Counted from the first letter of the stretch, positions 1-8,349 are shown. The stretch is 63,611 nt of DNA from Candidatus Pelagibacter sp. (GCA_028101445.1 JAOHKR010000005.1:1-63611), one strand, 5' to 3'. Program-made: numbers and translations. Notes: generated by a model from the letters alone, not told the origin.

Positions 1-701
1 GTATTTGTTAATGCAGATCTATTTAAGCCGTAAACAATAGTTATAAAATTATTTTTAAATAACCAGATAAAATGAGGCGTCAGTATCGCTAAAGAAATAG
101 CAATTGAAAATAAGTAATTAGTAATAAATTTTTTATATATTTTTATATTTAATATAAAATAAAAAAATATAGCTAAAAGAATATATATAAATAGATATTT
201 AGATAAAAAACCTAAAGCTGAAAAAATACCAAATAAAATCCAATTTATTCGATTGTTAGAATTTATAGATTTCCAAAAAAAATAAACAGTCAGCGCCCAA
301 AAAGGAAGTTGACTTACATTTACATTAAATTCTGGTGTGGTAAAATTGTAGTAGTAAATTCCTGATAAAGTTAAAACGGATAAAAGGGAATAAATTTTTT
401 CATTAAAAATCTCATTAGAAAATTTCCAAACATAAATTAGAGAAACAACAACAAATATTTGACTTAAGAGGTAATAAGCCCAGTCATTTGAACCAAATAT
501 TGTATAAAAAATTTCAACAGCAAAAGCGCTAAAAGGAGGATGTTTATTAAAACCCCACTCTAAATTACTTCCCCAAGCTAAAGCTTCGATGGTGTCAAGT
601 GGAAGGTTAATATTTGATATTGATGGTGCTAAAGTCCAAAAAAAAAGGTGTAAAATAAGAAATAATATTAATACTTTTATTATATTTTTTTTAGCTATCA
701 T
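1..701 (-). CDS. ArnT/PMT-like membrane glycosyltransferase, partial (N-terminal part)
   Basis: Reading from an ATG at 701, the minus strand stays open for 233 codons to the left edge, so the C-terminal part is missing. The protein begins with a hydrophobic segment (about residues 8-25), then a loop with LPLDTIEALAWG and WGFNKHPPFSAF, then several more hydrophobic segments. An acidic residue pair in the first periplasmic loop followed by an H-P-P turn is typical of family 39/83 (PMT_2, ArnT-like) transferases, which move sugars from polyprenyl-phosphate donors at the outer face of the inner membrane. The substrate cannot be told. The gene is divergent from dksA. Family assignment is fairly secure; specific function is unknown. 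Confidence 0.75.
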   Translation of the reverse strand, partial: MIAKKNIIKVLILFLILHLFFWTLAPSISNINLPLDTIEALAWGSNLEWGFNKHPPFSAFAVEIFYTIFGSNDWAYYLLSQIFVVVSLIYVWKFSNEIFNEKIYSLLSVLTLSGIYYYNFTTPEFNVNVSQLPFWALTVYFFWKSINSNNRINWILFGIFSALGFLSKYLFIYILLAIFFYFILNIKIYKKFITNYLFSIAISLAILTPHFIWLFKNNFITIVYGLNRSALTN

Positions 702-733
702 TTTAAAAAGAAATTATAATGACTTATAAGCTA

Positions 734-761
734 TTGACACGACTAAAATCAAACATATACT
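734..761 (+). promoter_or_regulatory. Candidate sigma70 promoter of dksA
   Basis: TTGACA at 734-739 and TATACT at 756-761 are separated by 16 bases. Transcription would begin near 768, leaving a leader of about 9 bases before the ATG at 777. There is no Shine-Dalgarno sequence, so the mRNA would be almost leaderless. Confidence 0.6.
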
Positions 762-776
762 CGCCAAAATCAAAAA

Positions 777-1202
777 ATGGTAAAAAAAACCACATCTAAA
801 AAAAAATATATTCCAAGTTCTAAGGAAAAATATATGTGTGCTAAACACAAAAAATTTTTTACTGAAGAACTTTTAAAATGGAAAAGAGATATTATAAAAG
901 CTAATAATTTAGGAAATCTGCTTAATTCATCTGATGATAATGTCTCGTCAGCTGATATGATCGACCAAGCTTCATCTTACACCGATAAATCAGTTGAAAT
1001 GAAAGCACTTAATAGAAGTAGAAAACTAATTTCTAAAATTAACTCTGCCTTGCAAAGAATTAAAGGAGGTACTTACGGTTTTTGTGAAGAAACAGGTGAA
1101 CCTATTGGTATTAAAAGATTGATTGCAAGGCCTGTTGCCACTCTTTCGATTGAAGCACAAGAAAAACATGAAAGAAATGAGAAAGTATTTATCGATGATT
1201 AA
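777..1202 (+). CDS. dksA: RNA polymerase-binding transcription factor DksA
   Basis: DksA binds the RNA polymerase secondary channel and, with ppGpp, adjusts transcription of rRNA and biosynthesis genes. The 141-residue protein has the coiled-coil tip motif D60-x-x-D63-x-A65 and the C-terminal globular region starting YGFCEETGEPIG at about residue 100. Only C103 remains of the zinc-finger cysteines (position 106 is Thr); single-cysteine forms of this kind are common in alphaproteobacterial DksA. Residues before M20 form a lysine-rich tail, also usual in alphaproteobacteria, so the first ATG is kept. The gene has its own promoter and is convergent with the GST gene, overlapping it by 4 bases. 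Confidence 0.95.
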   Translation: MVKKTTSKKKYIPSSKEKYMCAKHKKFFTEELLKWKRDIIKANNLGNLLNSSDDNVSSADMIDQASSYTDKSVEMKALNRSRKLISKINSALQRIKGGTYGFCEETGEPIGIKRLIARPVATLSIEAQEKHERNEKVFIDD

Positions 1203-1825
1203 ACTCTAGGAACCAAATCTCCTTTTTTCAATAAATCATATCCTTTTTGAACAGCTTCTCTTTCTGAAATTTCTTTATACCATTTAGTTAAGTTGCTAAA
1301 TTTTTTTAAACCAATATCATGCCATTCGTGTCTAGCAATCCAAGGAAAGGTTGCAATATCAGCTATAGTATAATCTTCCCCAGCTAAAAATTTTGATTGA
1401 GACAACCTATCATCAAGCTCTTTGTAAATTCTCTCTGAAATTTTAAAATATCTTTTTTCACCAAAATCACTTTTACCTGGGTTGTAGTGATGAAACTGAT
1501 GGTGTTGTCCTAACATTGGTCCCACATAACTCATCTGACCCATTAACCATTGATTAATATTTGTTCTTTGATCTTTATCATAAAATTTACCACTATTTTC
1601 TCCTAGGTAAATTAAAATTGCACCAGACTCGAAAATATTAATTTTAGCTTTATGATCGATTATGACTGGAATTTTACTAAAAGGACTTATTTTTTTAAAC
1701 TCAGGTTTAAACTGTTCATCTTTAAATATGTCTATTTTTGTAACTTTGTAATCATAATGAATTTCTTCAAGCATAATTGAGATCTTTTTTCCATTTGGTG
1801 TATCGGCAGTTAAAAGCTCAATCAC
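1199..1825 (-). CDS. Glutathione S-transferase, YfcG/Ure2-like
   Basis: This 208-residue protein has an N-terminal thioredoxin-like domain beginning ELLTADTPNGKKISIMLEE and an all-helical C-terminal domain with YTIADIATFPW. The T-P-N-G-x-K start is characteristic of the YfcG/YghU (Nu-class) group; the E. coli members reduce disulfides using two glutathiones. It is the last gene of the proteorhodopsin-ferredoxin-FNR set and overlaps the FNR gene by 4 bases, so translation is probably coupled. A role in thiol redox balance is inferred; the substrate is unknown. Confidence 0.85.
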   Translation of the reverse strand: MIELLTADTPNGKKISIMLEEIHYDYKVTKIDIFKDEQFKPEFKKISPFSKIPVIIDHKAKINIFESGAILIYLGENSGKFYDKDQRTNINQWLMGQMSYVGPMLGQHHQFHHYNPGKSDFGEKRYFKISERIYKELDDRLSQSKFLAGEDYTIADIATFPWIARHEWHDIGLKKFSNLTKWYKEISEREAVQKGYDLLKKGDLVPRV

Positions 1826-2835
1826 TTTTTACCTAATCGATCTTGAATACTCTTAGATGAAGTTGTAAATTCAAATCTATATTTTTCATTAGGCCTTGCC
1901 CTTTTAAAGCACTCTACTGAAGCTAAAGCAACTTCATGAAATCCAGATAGAATTAATTTAAGTTTACCAGGATAAGAGCAAATATCTCCAACAGCAAATA
2001 TACCTTTTTTATTTGTTTCAAAATTTTCTGAATTTACTTCTATAGTTTTTTTATTCATGTTAAGGCCCCACTCTGCAATAGGACCAAGCTTCATAATTAA
2101 ACCAAAAAAACTCAATACAATATCTGTTTTAATTTTTTCAGTTTTTTCATCTTCAAATTTAATTGTAATTGACTCTATTTTTTTTTCTCCAGTAATAGAC
2201 TCTAGTTGACAAGGTGTTTTAATTGATATTTTACCCTCATCTTCTAACTTCTTTATTTCAGATAATGTATGAGGAGCTCCTCTAAATTCACTTCTTCTAT
2301 GAATTAAAGTTATTTTCGAAAATTTTGAAAGCTCAAGAGCCCAATCTAATGCTGAGTCTCCCCCTCCAAAAATAGAAATATTTTTATTTTTAAATTCATC
2401 TTTGCTTTTTACAGAGTAAAATAATGATTTCCCTTCGTACTTTTCAATATTTTTTACAGATAATTTTCTGGGTTCAAAAGAACCGACTCCTCCAGCAATT
2501 ATTATATTGGGAGCTGTAAATTCATTGTTATTATTAGTTTTAACAATCCAATTATCTTTATTTTGCTTTACTTCATCTACCCTTTCGTTGTAGAAAAATT
2601 CAGTGTTAAATGGTTTAATTTGTTCCATTAAATTTTTTGTTAATTCCTCTCCTGTGCACTCTGGAACAGCAGGAATATCATAAATAGGTTTGTCTGGATA
2701 AAGTTCTATACATTGACCACCTGCTTTATCTAAATTATCAATTACAATTGCTTTAAGCCCTTTTATTCCTAGTTGGTGTACAGCAAATAATCCAACCGGT
2801 CCTGCACCAATAATAATAGTATCAGTTTTAATCAT
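1822..2835 (-). CDS. Ferredoxin-NADP reductase, thioredoxin-reductase-like (type 2 FNR)
   Basis: A flavoprotein of 337 residues that likely passes electrons between NADPH and the neighbouring ferredoxin. It has an FAD-binding glycine motif (IIGAGPVGLFAVHQLG, residues 8-23), a second nucleotide motif (IFGGGDSALDWALEL) for NADPH, and a C-terminal VGDICSYPGKLKLI segment that binds FAD. The C-x-x-C active site of true thioredoxin reductase is absent, which places it with YumC-type FNRs rather than TrxB. Its start codon overlaps the last base of the ferredoxin stop codon. Automated annotation could call it trxB. Confidence 0.88.
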   Translation of the reverse strand: MIKTDTIIIGAGPVGLFAVHQLGIKGLKAIVIDNLDKAGGQCIELYPDKPIYDIPAVPECTGEELTKNLMEQIKPFNTEFFYNERVDEVKQNKDNWIVKTNNNNEFTAPNIIIAGGVGSFEPRKLSVKNIEKYEGKSLFYSVKSKDEFKNKNISIFGGGDSALDWALELSKFSKITLIHRRSEFRGAPHTLSEIKKLEDEGKISIKTPCQLESITGEKKIESITIKFEDEKTEKIKTDIVLSFFGLIMKLGPIAEWGLNMNKKTIEVNSENFETNKKGIFAVGDICSYPGKLKLILSGFHEVALASVECFKRARPNEKYRFEFTTSSKSIQDRLGKK

Positions 2836-3155
2836 TAAGATTGTTGAGCTGGTGTAGTAACTGTGAGGCCTTCTAATTCATCTGAAACTATAAGCTGACA
2901 ACTAAGTCTACTATTTTTTTTTGGTTCGTACGCCATGTCTATCATATCTACCTCCGCTTCTTCTGCTTTAGGAATTTTATCTAACCATTTTTCTTCGACA
3001 TAAACATGGCAAGTAGCGCAAGCCATTGACCCACCACAATCTGCATCTATTCCTGGTATATCATTTTGAATAGCTCCTTCCATAACTGTTAGGCCGTTTT
3101 CAACTTTAATAGTTTTAGAATTTCCTTCGCTATCTTTATATGTAATTTTAGACAT
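2835..3155 (-). CDS. [2Fe-2S] ferredoxin, adrenodoxin type
   Basis: This 106-residue electron carrier has the cluster cysteines C40, C46, C49 (in CGGSMACATCH) and C86, the spacing of adrenodoxin/FdxB-type vertebrate-like ferredoxins rather than plant-type ones. It is directly followed by its probable reductase. The 76 bases between it and proteorhodopsin hold a terminator and no obvious promoter, so at least part of its expression should come from read-through of the rhodopsin transcript. It could serve Fe-S cluster assembly, a P450 or other monooxygenase; nothing here identifies the partner. Confidence 0.93.
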   Translation of the reverse strand: MSKITYKDSEGNSKTIKVENGLTVMEGAIQNDIPGIDADCGGSMACATCHVYVEEKWLDKIPKAEEAEVDMIDMAYEPKKNSRLSCQLIVSDELEGLTVTTPAQQS

Positions 3156-3175
3156 TTTATTGAATATAAAGATCT

Positions 3176-3212
3176 AAAAAAAAAGGGCAAGTACGTAAAA
3201 CGTACCTGCCCT
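3176..3212 (-). terminator. Rho-independent terminator after proteorhodopsin
   Basis: On the minus strand a 13-base-pair stem (plus-strand arms 3184-3196 and 3200-3212, one G-U pair) with a 3-base loop is followed by a run of nine Ts (plus strand 3176-3184). It lies 20 bases after the proteorhodopsin stop codon and before the ferredoxin start. Confidence 0.93.
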
Positions 3213-3231
3213 AAATTTAGTTACTTAAATA

Positions 3232-4005
3232 CTAGCTTCTTGATACTCTAGTATTTTGCATTGCAGCAGCCCAAATAATAAGACCGAAAGCGATCTTGTT
3301 TAAAAAGTCTGCAGCGTTGTAAATAACGTTCAATGCGTTAACGTCTACACCACCAGTTAAATATCCGAAGATATAACCTAATGGGTAAACTGCCCAACCG
3401 ATTGTAACGATTATTCTCATTGCACTGAATGCAGTTTGTAATGACTTGTTACCAGCTTTTGCTGCAAGCGTTCCAGCTTCACCAGAAAATATTTCAAATA
3501 AAATATATATCCAGCCAGCCATTCCAATTACAAAACCAACAAATGGTTGCATGTAACCAGCTTCACCTAGGTAACCACCTATAAGCATTACTAAAGAACC
3601 GATTAAAAGTTTCCAGAATACTGAACTTGGTACTTTTTTTACAGCTGCTAATACAAAATAGAACTCAAGCATTAGTAAAGGCACTGTAATTAACCAGTCA
3701 ATATATCTGTAAACAGTTGGTGACTCACCTGTTCCGATCCATACTTCTCTCATGTACATGTAGTGTATGAATGCGATACCAGTTACTAGTCCTGCTACTG
3801 TTATTGAAACTCTCCAAGCAGGTGCAACAGATCCTCTTTCTAAAAAGAAGAACGCTGTAGCTGCTAAACAACCCATTGATACTAACCAAAATGATATTCC
3901 TACGAAATCATTAGTAGCTAATAGAGCTGCGTCTGCTGCGTTTGCTACACCAGTAATACTTAAAGTAGCTACTGAAGCTAACGCAATTGTTATTAATTTT
4001 CTCAT
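3232..4005 (-). CDS. Proteorhodopsin, green-absorbing type proton pump
   Basis: A 257-residue retinal protein with a cleavable signal peptide (residues 1 to about 23, ending ANA-AD) and seven membrane segments. Key residues are present: proton acceptor D103 with its partner H81, T107, proton donor E114, and retinal lysine K237 in DFLNKIAFG. The spectral tuning position (105 in the reference protein) is L111, which indicates green absorption. D-T-E at 103/107/114 marks an outward proton pump rather than a sodium or chloride pump. The start has a strong Shine-Dalgarno (GAGGGAGG, plus strand 4011-4018) 5 bases before ATG, unusual strength for this genome. A strong terminator follows. Confidence 0.98.
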   Translation of the reverse strand: MRKLITIALASVATLSITGVANAADAALLATNDFVGISFWLVSMGCLAATAFFFLERGSVAPAWRVSITVAGLVTGIAFIHYMYMREVWIGTGESPTVYRYIDWLITVPLLMLEFYFVLAAVKKVPSSVFWKLLIGSLVMLIGGYLGEAGYMQPFVGFVIGMAGWIYILFEIFSGEAGTLAAKAGNKSLQTAFSAMRIIVTIGWAVYPLGYIFGYLTGGVDVNALNVIYNAADFLNKIAFGLIIWAAAMQNTRVSRS

Positions 4006-4035
4006 GAAAACCTCCCTCGTGTTTAGTTTTCGACT

Positions 4036-4088
4036 TAGTTTATATATAAACTATTCGGACAAATGATAATTACGCTCACTACCGAATA
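4036..4088 (-). promoter_or_regulatory. Proteorhodopsin upstream region: perfect palindrome plus flanking inverted repeat
   Basis: TAGTTTATATATAAACTA (4036-4053) is an 18-base perfect palindrome 31 bases before the proteorhodopsin ATG. It overlaps a second inverted repeat, TATTCGG (4052-4058) and CCGAATA (4082-4088). On the minus strand the TATATA inside the palindrome could be a -10 element, with TTATCA about 17 bases upstream as a weak -35. The arrangement suggests an operator overlapping the promoter. The regulator is not identified. Confidence 0.5.
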
Positions 4089-4218
4089 ACATGCGCGAAC
4101 ATTAGTAAAAAAATTAGTTATAGTGAAGTCTTTTTTTTAAAAAAAAAGCCCTAATTTACTTGTTTTTTTGTTATTTTTTGGGGATATTTATGAAATACTA
4201 CTTTTAATTTAATTTTTT

Positions 4219-6129
4219 AGGAGAAATATTTTGAATCAGAAATATAAAGAAATTTACGACGATTCTATTAATAAAAAAGAAAAATTTTGGAAAAATATTT
4301 CTAACGATATTTTTTGGTACAAAAAACCAACTAAAATTTTAAACTCTAGCAATCCTCCTTTCTATAAATGGTTTGAAGATGGTGTAACTAATACTTGTTA
4401 CAATGCTTTAGACTTTCATATTGATAAAGGAAGAGGAGAAAAACTCGCAATTATTTACGATAGTCCTATAACTGGAACCAAAAAAAATATCACATACAAG
4501 GAATTGAGAGATCGTGTCGCTTTATTCGCGGGTGCTTTAAAAAATCAAGGGGTTAGTAAAGGTGATAGAGTAATTATTTATATGCCGATGATACCTGAGG
4601 CAGTGATTGCAATGCTTGCTTGTGGTAGAATTGGAGCTGTTCACTCTGTTGTATTTGGTGGCTTCGCTGCAAACGAACTAGCCAGTAGAATAGATGATTC
4701 AAAGGCAAAACTTTTAGTAACAGCTTCATGTGGTTATGAACCAGGGAGAACAGTTCATTATAAACCATTAGTTAATAAAGCACTTGAGCTTGCAAAACAT
4801 AAACCGGACAAATGTATAATTTTTCAAAGAGAAAAAGATAAAGCAGAAATAGATTCTAAAATAGATATTACTTGGGAAGAAGCAATTAAAGATGCGAAGC
4901 CCGCTGAATGTGATAAGATGAATGCAAATGATTATGCCTACATTCTTTACACATCAGGTACTACAGGACTGCCAAAAGGAATTGTAAGAGACATAGGTGG
5001 ACATATTGTTGCTCTTAAATGGACAATGAAAAACATTTATAACATTGAGCAAGATGATGTTTGGTGGTCTGCAAGTGATATAGGTTGGATTGTTGGACAC
5101 TCTTATATTGTTTACGCCCCATTATTTTATGGATGTACAAGTGTTTTATTCGAAGGAAAACCAGTTGGAACACCTGATGCAGGTGTTTTTTGGAGGGTTA
5201 TATCAGAGCATAAAGTAAAATCTCTTTTTACTGCTCCTACTGCTATTAGAGCTATTAAAAAAGAAGATCCCAACGGTGAGTTTTTTAAAAAATATGACTT
5301 AAGCAAATTTGATAAATTATTTTTAGCTGGTGAACGTGCTGATCCTGACACGATTAAATGGTTTGAAAAATTATCTAACTCACCTGTAATTGATCATTGG
5401 TGGCAAACCGAAACAAGTTGGGCAATAACATCTGATTGTACAGGTATTGAGTCTTTCCCTGTAAAATATGGATCAGCTTTTAAACCAGTGCCTGGTTATG
5501 ATTTAAAAGTTTTAAATACAGAGGGAAAAGAAGTTGGACCAGGAAAAATGGGAGACATCGTAGTTAAACTGCCTTTACCTCCAGGAACCTTTCCAACGCT
5601 TTGGGGTGCTGATAAAAGATATAAAGAAAATTATATGTCAACCTACCCTGGTTACTATCTAACGTATGATGCGGGCCACATAGATGAAGATGGTTACGTT
5701 TGGATTATGTCTCGAACAGATGATATTATAAATGTTGCAGGTCATAGACTATCTACAGGAGCAATTGAGGAGGTTTTAGCTGAACATAAAGATGTTGCGG
5801 AGTGTGCTGTGCTCGGAATTGCTGATAAATTAAAAGGTCAAATACCAATTGGCTTACTTGCTTTAAAGGCCGGGGTTACTAATGATAAAAAAGATATAAT
5901 TACTGAATGTATTAAAATGGTTCGAGATAAAGTGGGTCCTGTAGCTGCATTTAAATTAGCAATAGTTGTTAAAAGGCTGCCAAAAACTAGATCGGGAAAA
6001 ATTTTACGAGGAACGGTGAGAAAAATTGCAGATAACGAACCATATAAAATGCCAGCTACTATTGATGATCCTGTTATTTTAGATGAAATTAAAGCTGATT
6101 TAATTGAAAGTAAAATTTTAAAACTTTAA
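4219..6129 (+). CDS. prpE: Propionyl-CoA synthetase / acetyl-CoA synthetase family (PrpE-like)
   Basis: The coding region is 4231-6129; the given start also includes its Shine-Dalgarno AGGAGA at 4219-4224, which selects a TTG start at 4231 (6-base spacer). The 632-residue protein is an adenylate-forming enzyme that activates propionate or acetate to the acyl-CoA. It has the AMP-binding motif YTSGTTGLPKG at 240-250 and the acetylatable catalytic lysine K590 in the C-terminal KTRSGKILRG. The segment TASCGYEPGRTVHYKPL and the length are closer to PrpE (about 628 residues) than to Acs (about 650). It faces away from proteorhodopsin across a 225-base gap. Acyl preference cannot be settled from sequence alone. 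Confidence 0.88.
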   Translation, partial: RRNILNQKYKEIYDDSINKKEKFWKNISNDIFWYKKPTKILNSSNPPFYKWFEDGVTNTCYNALDFHIDKGRGEKLAIIYDSPITGTKKNITYKELRDRVALFAGALKNQGVSKGDRVIIYMPMIPEAVIAMLACGRIGAVHSVVFGGFAANELASRIDDSKAKLLVTASCGYEPGRTVHYKPLVNKALELAKHKPDKCIIFQREKDKAEIDSKIDITWEEAIKDAKPAECDKMNANDYAYILYTSGTTGLPKGIVRDIGGHIVALKWTMKNIYNIEQDDVWWSASDIGWIVGHSYIVYAPLFYGCTSVLFEGKPVGTPDAGVFWRVISEHKVKSLFTAPTAIRAIKKEDPNGEFFKKYDLSKFDKLFLAGERADPDTIKWFEKLSNSPVIDHWWQTETSWAITSDCTGIESFPVKYGSAFKPVPGYDLKVLNTEGKEVGPGKMGDIVVKLPLPPGTFPTLWGADKRYKENYMSTYPGYYLTYDAGHIDEDGYVWIMSRTDDIINVAGHRLSTGAIEEVLAEHKDVAECAVLGIADKLKGQIPIGLLALKAGVTNDKKDIITECIKMVRDKVGPVAAFKLAIVVKRLPKTRSGKILRGTVRKIADNEPYKMPATIDDPVILDEIKADLIESKILKL

Positions 6130-7431
6130 AGGTATACCTTTAGACTCTGCAATAACCTTGCCATCAGACATTACTAAATTGCCATTTACAATCGTTCCTA
6201 CAGGAAAACCTTTTACTTTATGATTATTAAAAGGTGTCCACCCACATTTGCTTGCAATCATTTCGTCTTTAATAGTAACTTCTTTATTCATATCAGCGAT
6301 AGTTAGATCTGCATCATAGCCTTCTTTAAGGTAACCTTTATTTTTAATGCCAAAAATTTTGCAAGGATTTTCACACATAAGCTTAATTAATTGCTCAAGT
6401 GTAAGCTTTCCGTTATTTACATGGTCAAGCATGACAGGGAAAATAGTTTGTACTCCCGGCATACCTGAAGGTGTATTTGGATAATTTTTATTTTTATTTT
6501 CCTTTGAGTGAGGTGCGTGATCAGAACCTAACACATCAACAATATTATTTTTAATCGCCACCCAAAGACGGTCATAATGCTCCTTAGTTCGTAAAGGTGG
6601 GTTCATTTGAGCGTAAGTACCTAATTTGTCATAACAATCTGGCGCATAAAGAGTTAAATGTTGAGGAGTGATTTCAAAAGTAACATTTTGTTTATGCATT
6701 GCTAAAAAATCTACTTCTTCCTTAGTTGTAACATGTAAGACATGAATTTTTTTATTATATCTTTCAGCAATTTTAACGACTCTTCTAGTTGAAGAGATTG
6801 CACATTCTGTATTTCTCCATTCAGGATGAGAGTGAACATCACCTTCTTTTATAAATTTTTTTCTTAGATTTAAAATCTCCTCATCTTCGGAGTGGATAGA
6901 TACTACTCTATCACTGCTTGAAATAACTTTCTCAATATCAGCTTCTTTATCAACTAATAATTTTCCTGTTGAAGAACCTGCAAATAATTTAACTCCACAG
7001 CATCCCTCTACATCTTTAAGTTTGGATAACTGTTCTATATTTTCAGGAGTAGCCCCAAAGTAAAAAGCATAATTACTATGCATTCTATTTTTTGCTAATT
7101 GGAGTTTTTTATCAAACTCTACTAAATTTGATGTTGGAGGATTTGTATTAGGCATTTCAAATAATGAAGTTACTCCCCCTAGAACTGCAGCTCTACTTCC
7201 ACTCTCTAAATCTTCAACGTCGGTTGAGCCTGGTTCTCTAAAATGAGTTTGTGTATCTATTATACCTGGTAAAACGACTTTATCTGTCGCATCATAAACT
7301 TTCGAACTATTAAGTTCTATTTTCCCAATTTTTTTTATTTTATCGCCCGATAAACCAATATCGGTTTGTGTAAGTTTGCCATCTATGTAGCAAGAACCAT
7401 TTTTAATGATGAGACTAAAATTATCAGACAT
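6118..7431 (-). CDS. pyrC: Dihydroorotase, class I (Gln variant at the first metal site)
   Basis: This 437-residue amidohydrolase should close carbamoyl-aspartate to dihydroorotate in pyrimidine synthesis. It has THFREPG at 62-68, EMPNTNPPT, a VKLFAGSSTG segment with the probable carboxylated lysine, HVLHVTT, and VLGSDHAPH with the catalytic Asp. The usual D-x-H-x-H reads D59-T-Q61-T-H63, so the first metal-binding His is Gln. I recall the same substitution in Bacteroidetes-type dihydroorotases, so the enzyme may be active with an altered metal site. The gene overlaps prpE convergently by 12 bases. A hydantoinase or allantoinase is a less likely alternative. Confidence 0.85.
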   Translation of the reverse strand: MSDNFSLIIKNGSCYIDGKLTQTDIGLSGDKIKKIGKIELNSSKVYDATDKVVLPGIIDTQTHFREPGSTDVEDLESGSRAAVLGGVTSLFEMPNTNPPTSNLVEFDKKLQLAKNRMHSNYAFYFGATPENIEQLSKLKDVEGCCGVKLFAGSSTGKLLVDKEADIEKVISSSDRVVSIHSEDEEILNLRKKFIKEGDVHSHPEWRNTECAISSTRRVVKIAERYNKKIHVLHVTTKEEVDFLAMHKQNVTFEITPQHLTLYAPDCYDKLGTYAQMNPPLRTKEHYDRLWVAIKNNIVDVLGSDHAPHSKENKNKNYPNTPSGMPGVQTIFPVMLDHVNNGKLTLEQLIKLMCENPCKIFGIKNKGYLKEGYDADLTIADMNKEVTIKDEMIASKCGWTPFNNHKVKGFPVGTIVNGNLVMSDGKVIAESKGIPLKF

Positions 7432-7467
7432 ATTTAATAAATTTATTATACAATATACTTATCAAAT

Positions 7468-8349
7468 ATGGAAAAAGATCAAATCATAATCTTAGATAAT
7501 AGAGGATTAATTTCTGTGACTGGGGATGATGCGAAAGAATTTCTTCAGAATATTATAACTAATGATATTGAAAAGGTTGACCAGAACAACTCTATCTACT
7601 CTGCTCTTTTAAGCCCACAAGGAAAATACTTACACGAATTTTTTATTATTTATTTAGATAAAGGTTATTTAATAGATTGTGATAATAATTCAAAAGAAGA
7701 TTTAATAAGTAACTTATCGAAATACAAATTAAGATCCAAAGTTGATTTAAAAGATTTATCTTCAGATTATGTTGTTGGAGTTATAAATTTTGAAAAATTT
7801 AATGAGATTCAATCTGAGTCGAAAGAGTCATCAGATACGATAATTTATAGAGAAAGCCCTCTTTTTATTGACCCAAGAAAAAAGGAGCTAGGAGCTAGAA
7901 TATTATCTTCATTGGAAAAAATTCATTTAACAATTAAAAAACTAAGTTTAAAAATAGTCGATAGCAAAGAATACTTTAATCATGCTCACGATTTAGGAAT
8001 TCCTGAAAAAGGACTAGTCAACTTGAAAGAACAATTGTTTGGTTTAGAGGCAAACTTTGAAGAATTAAATGCTATAGATTTTAAAAAAGGCTGTTATGTT
8101 GGGCAAGAAAATACTGCAAGAATGAAGTTAAAAAATAAACTTAGAAGAAGATTGCTCCCTTTAAAAACTGATGAAGCAATAAAGATTGGTGAAGATCTAA
8201 ACTTTGGTGAAATAAAAATTGGAAAAATATTAATCAATAACCCTTATCCGTTTGCTCTAGTAAAATTATTTGATCCAGATTTTTCTGATTTTAAAGACAA
8301 AGAGTTAAGTTGTGGAGATGCTAAGGTTAAAATTATTAATAACTATTAA
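7468..8349 (+). CDS. ygfZ: Folate-binding YgfZ/GcvT-like protein (Fe-S cluster maintenance)
   Basis: A 293-residue relative of the glycine-cleavage T-protein carrying the family signature K-G-C-Y-x-G-Q-E (FKKGCYVGQE) near residue 210. YgfZ/IBA57-type proteins use folate in repair or assembly of some Fe-S enzymes such as MiaB. The N-terminal half begins with GLISVTGDDAKEFLQNIITNDI, also typical. The gene is divergent from pyrC with 36 bases between and runs into the CBS gene convergently with a 14-base overlap. Confidence 0.92.
   Translation: MEKDQIIILDNRGLISVTGDDAKEFLQNIITNDIEKVDQNNSIYSALLSPQGKYLHEFFIIYLDKGYLIDCDNNSKEDLISNLSKYKLRSKVDLKDLSSDYVVGVINFEKFNEIQSESKESSDTIIYRESPLFIDPRKKELGARILSSLEKIHLTIKKLSLKIVDSKEYFNHAHDLGIPEKGLVNLKEQLFGLEANFEELNAIDFKKGCYVGQENTARMKLKNKLRRRLLPLKTDEAIKIGEDLNFGEIKIGKILINNPYPFALVKLFDPDFSDFKDKELSCGDAKVKIINNY

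Noticed and set aside
3767..4066. 99-codon plus-strand frame opposite the proteorhodopsin start and its upstream region
   Set aside because: It is antisense to the signal peptide and first helices of proteorhodopsin and shows no family pattern.
4120..4180. T8/A9 tract and later T-rich run upstream of prpE, considered as a terminator
   Set aside because: The possible stem is only A-T pairs, as is frequent by chance in this genome.
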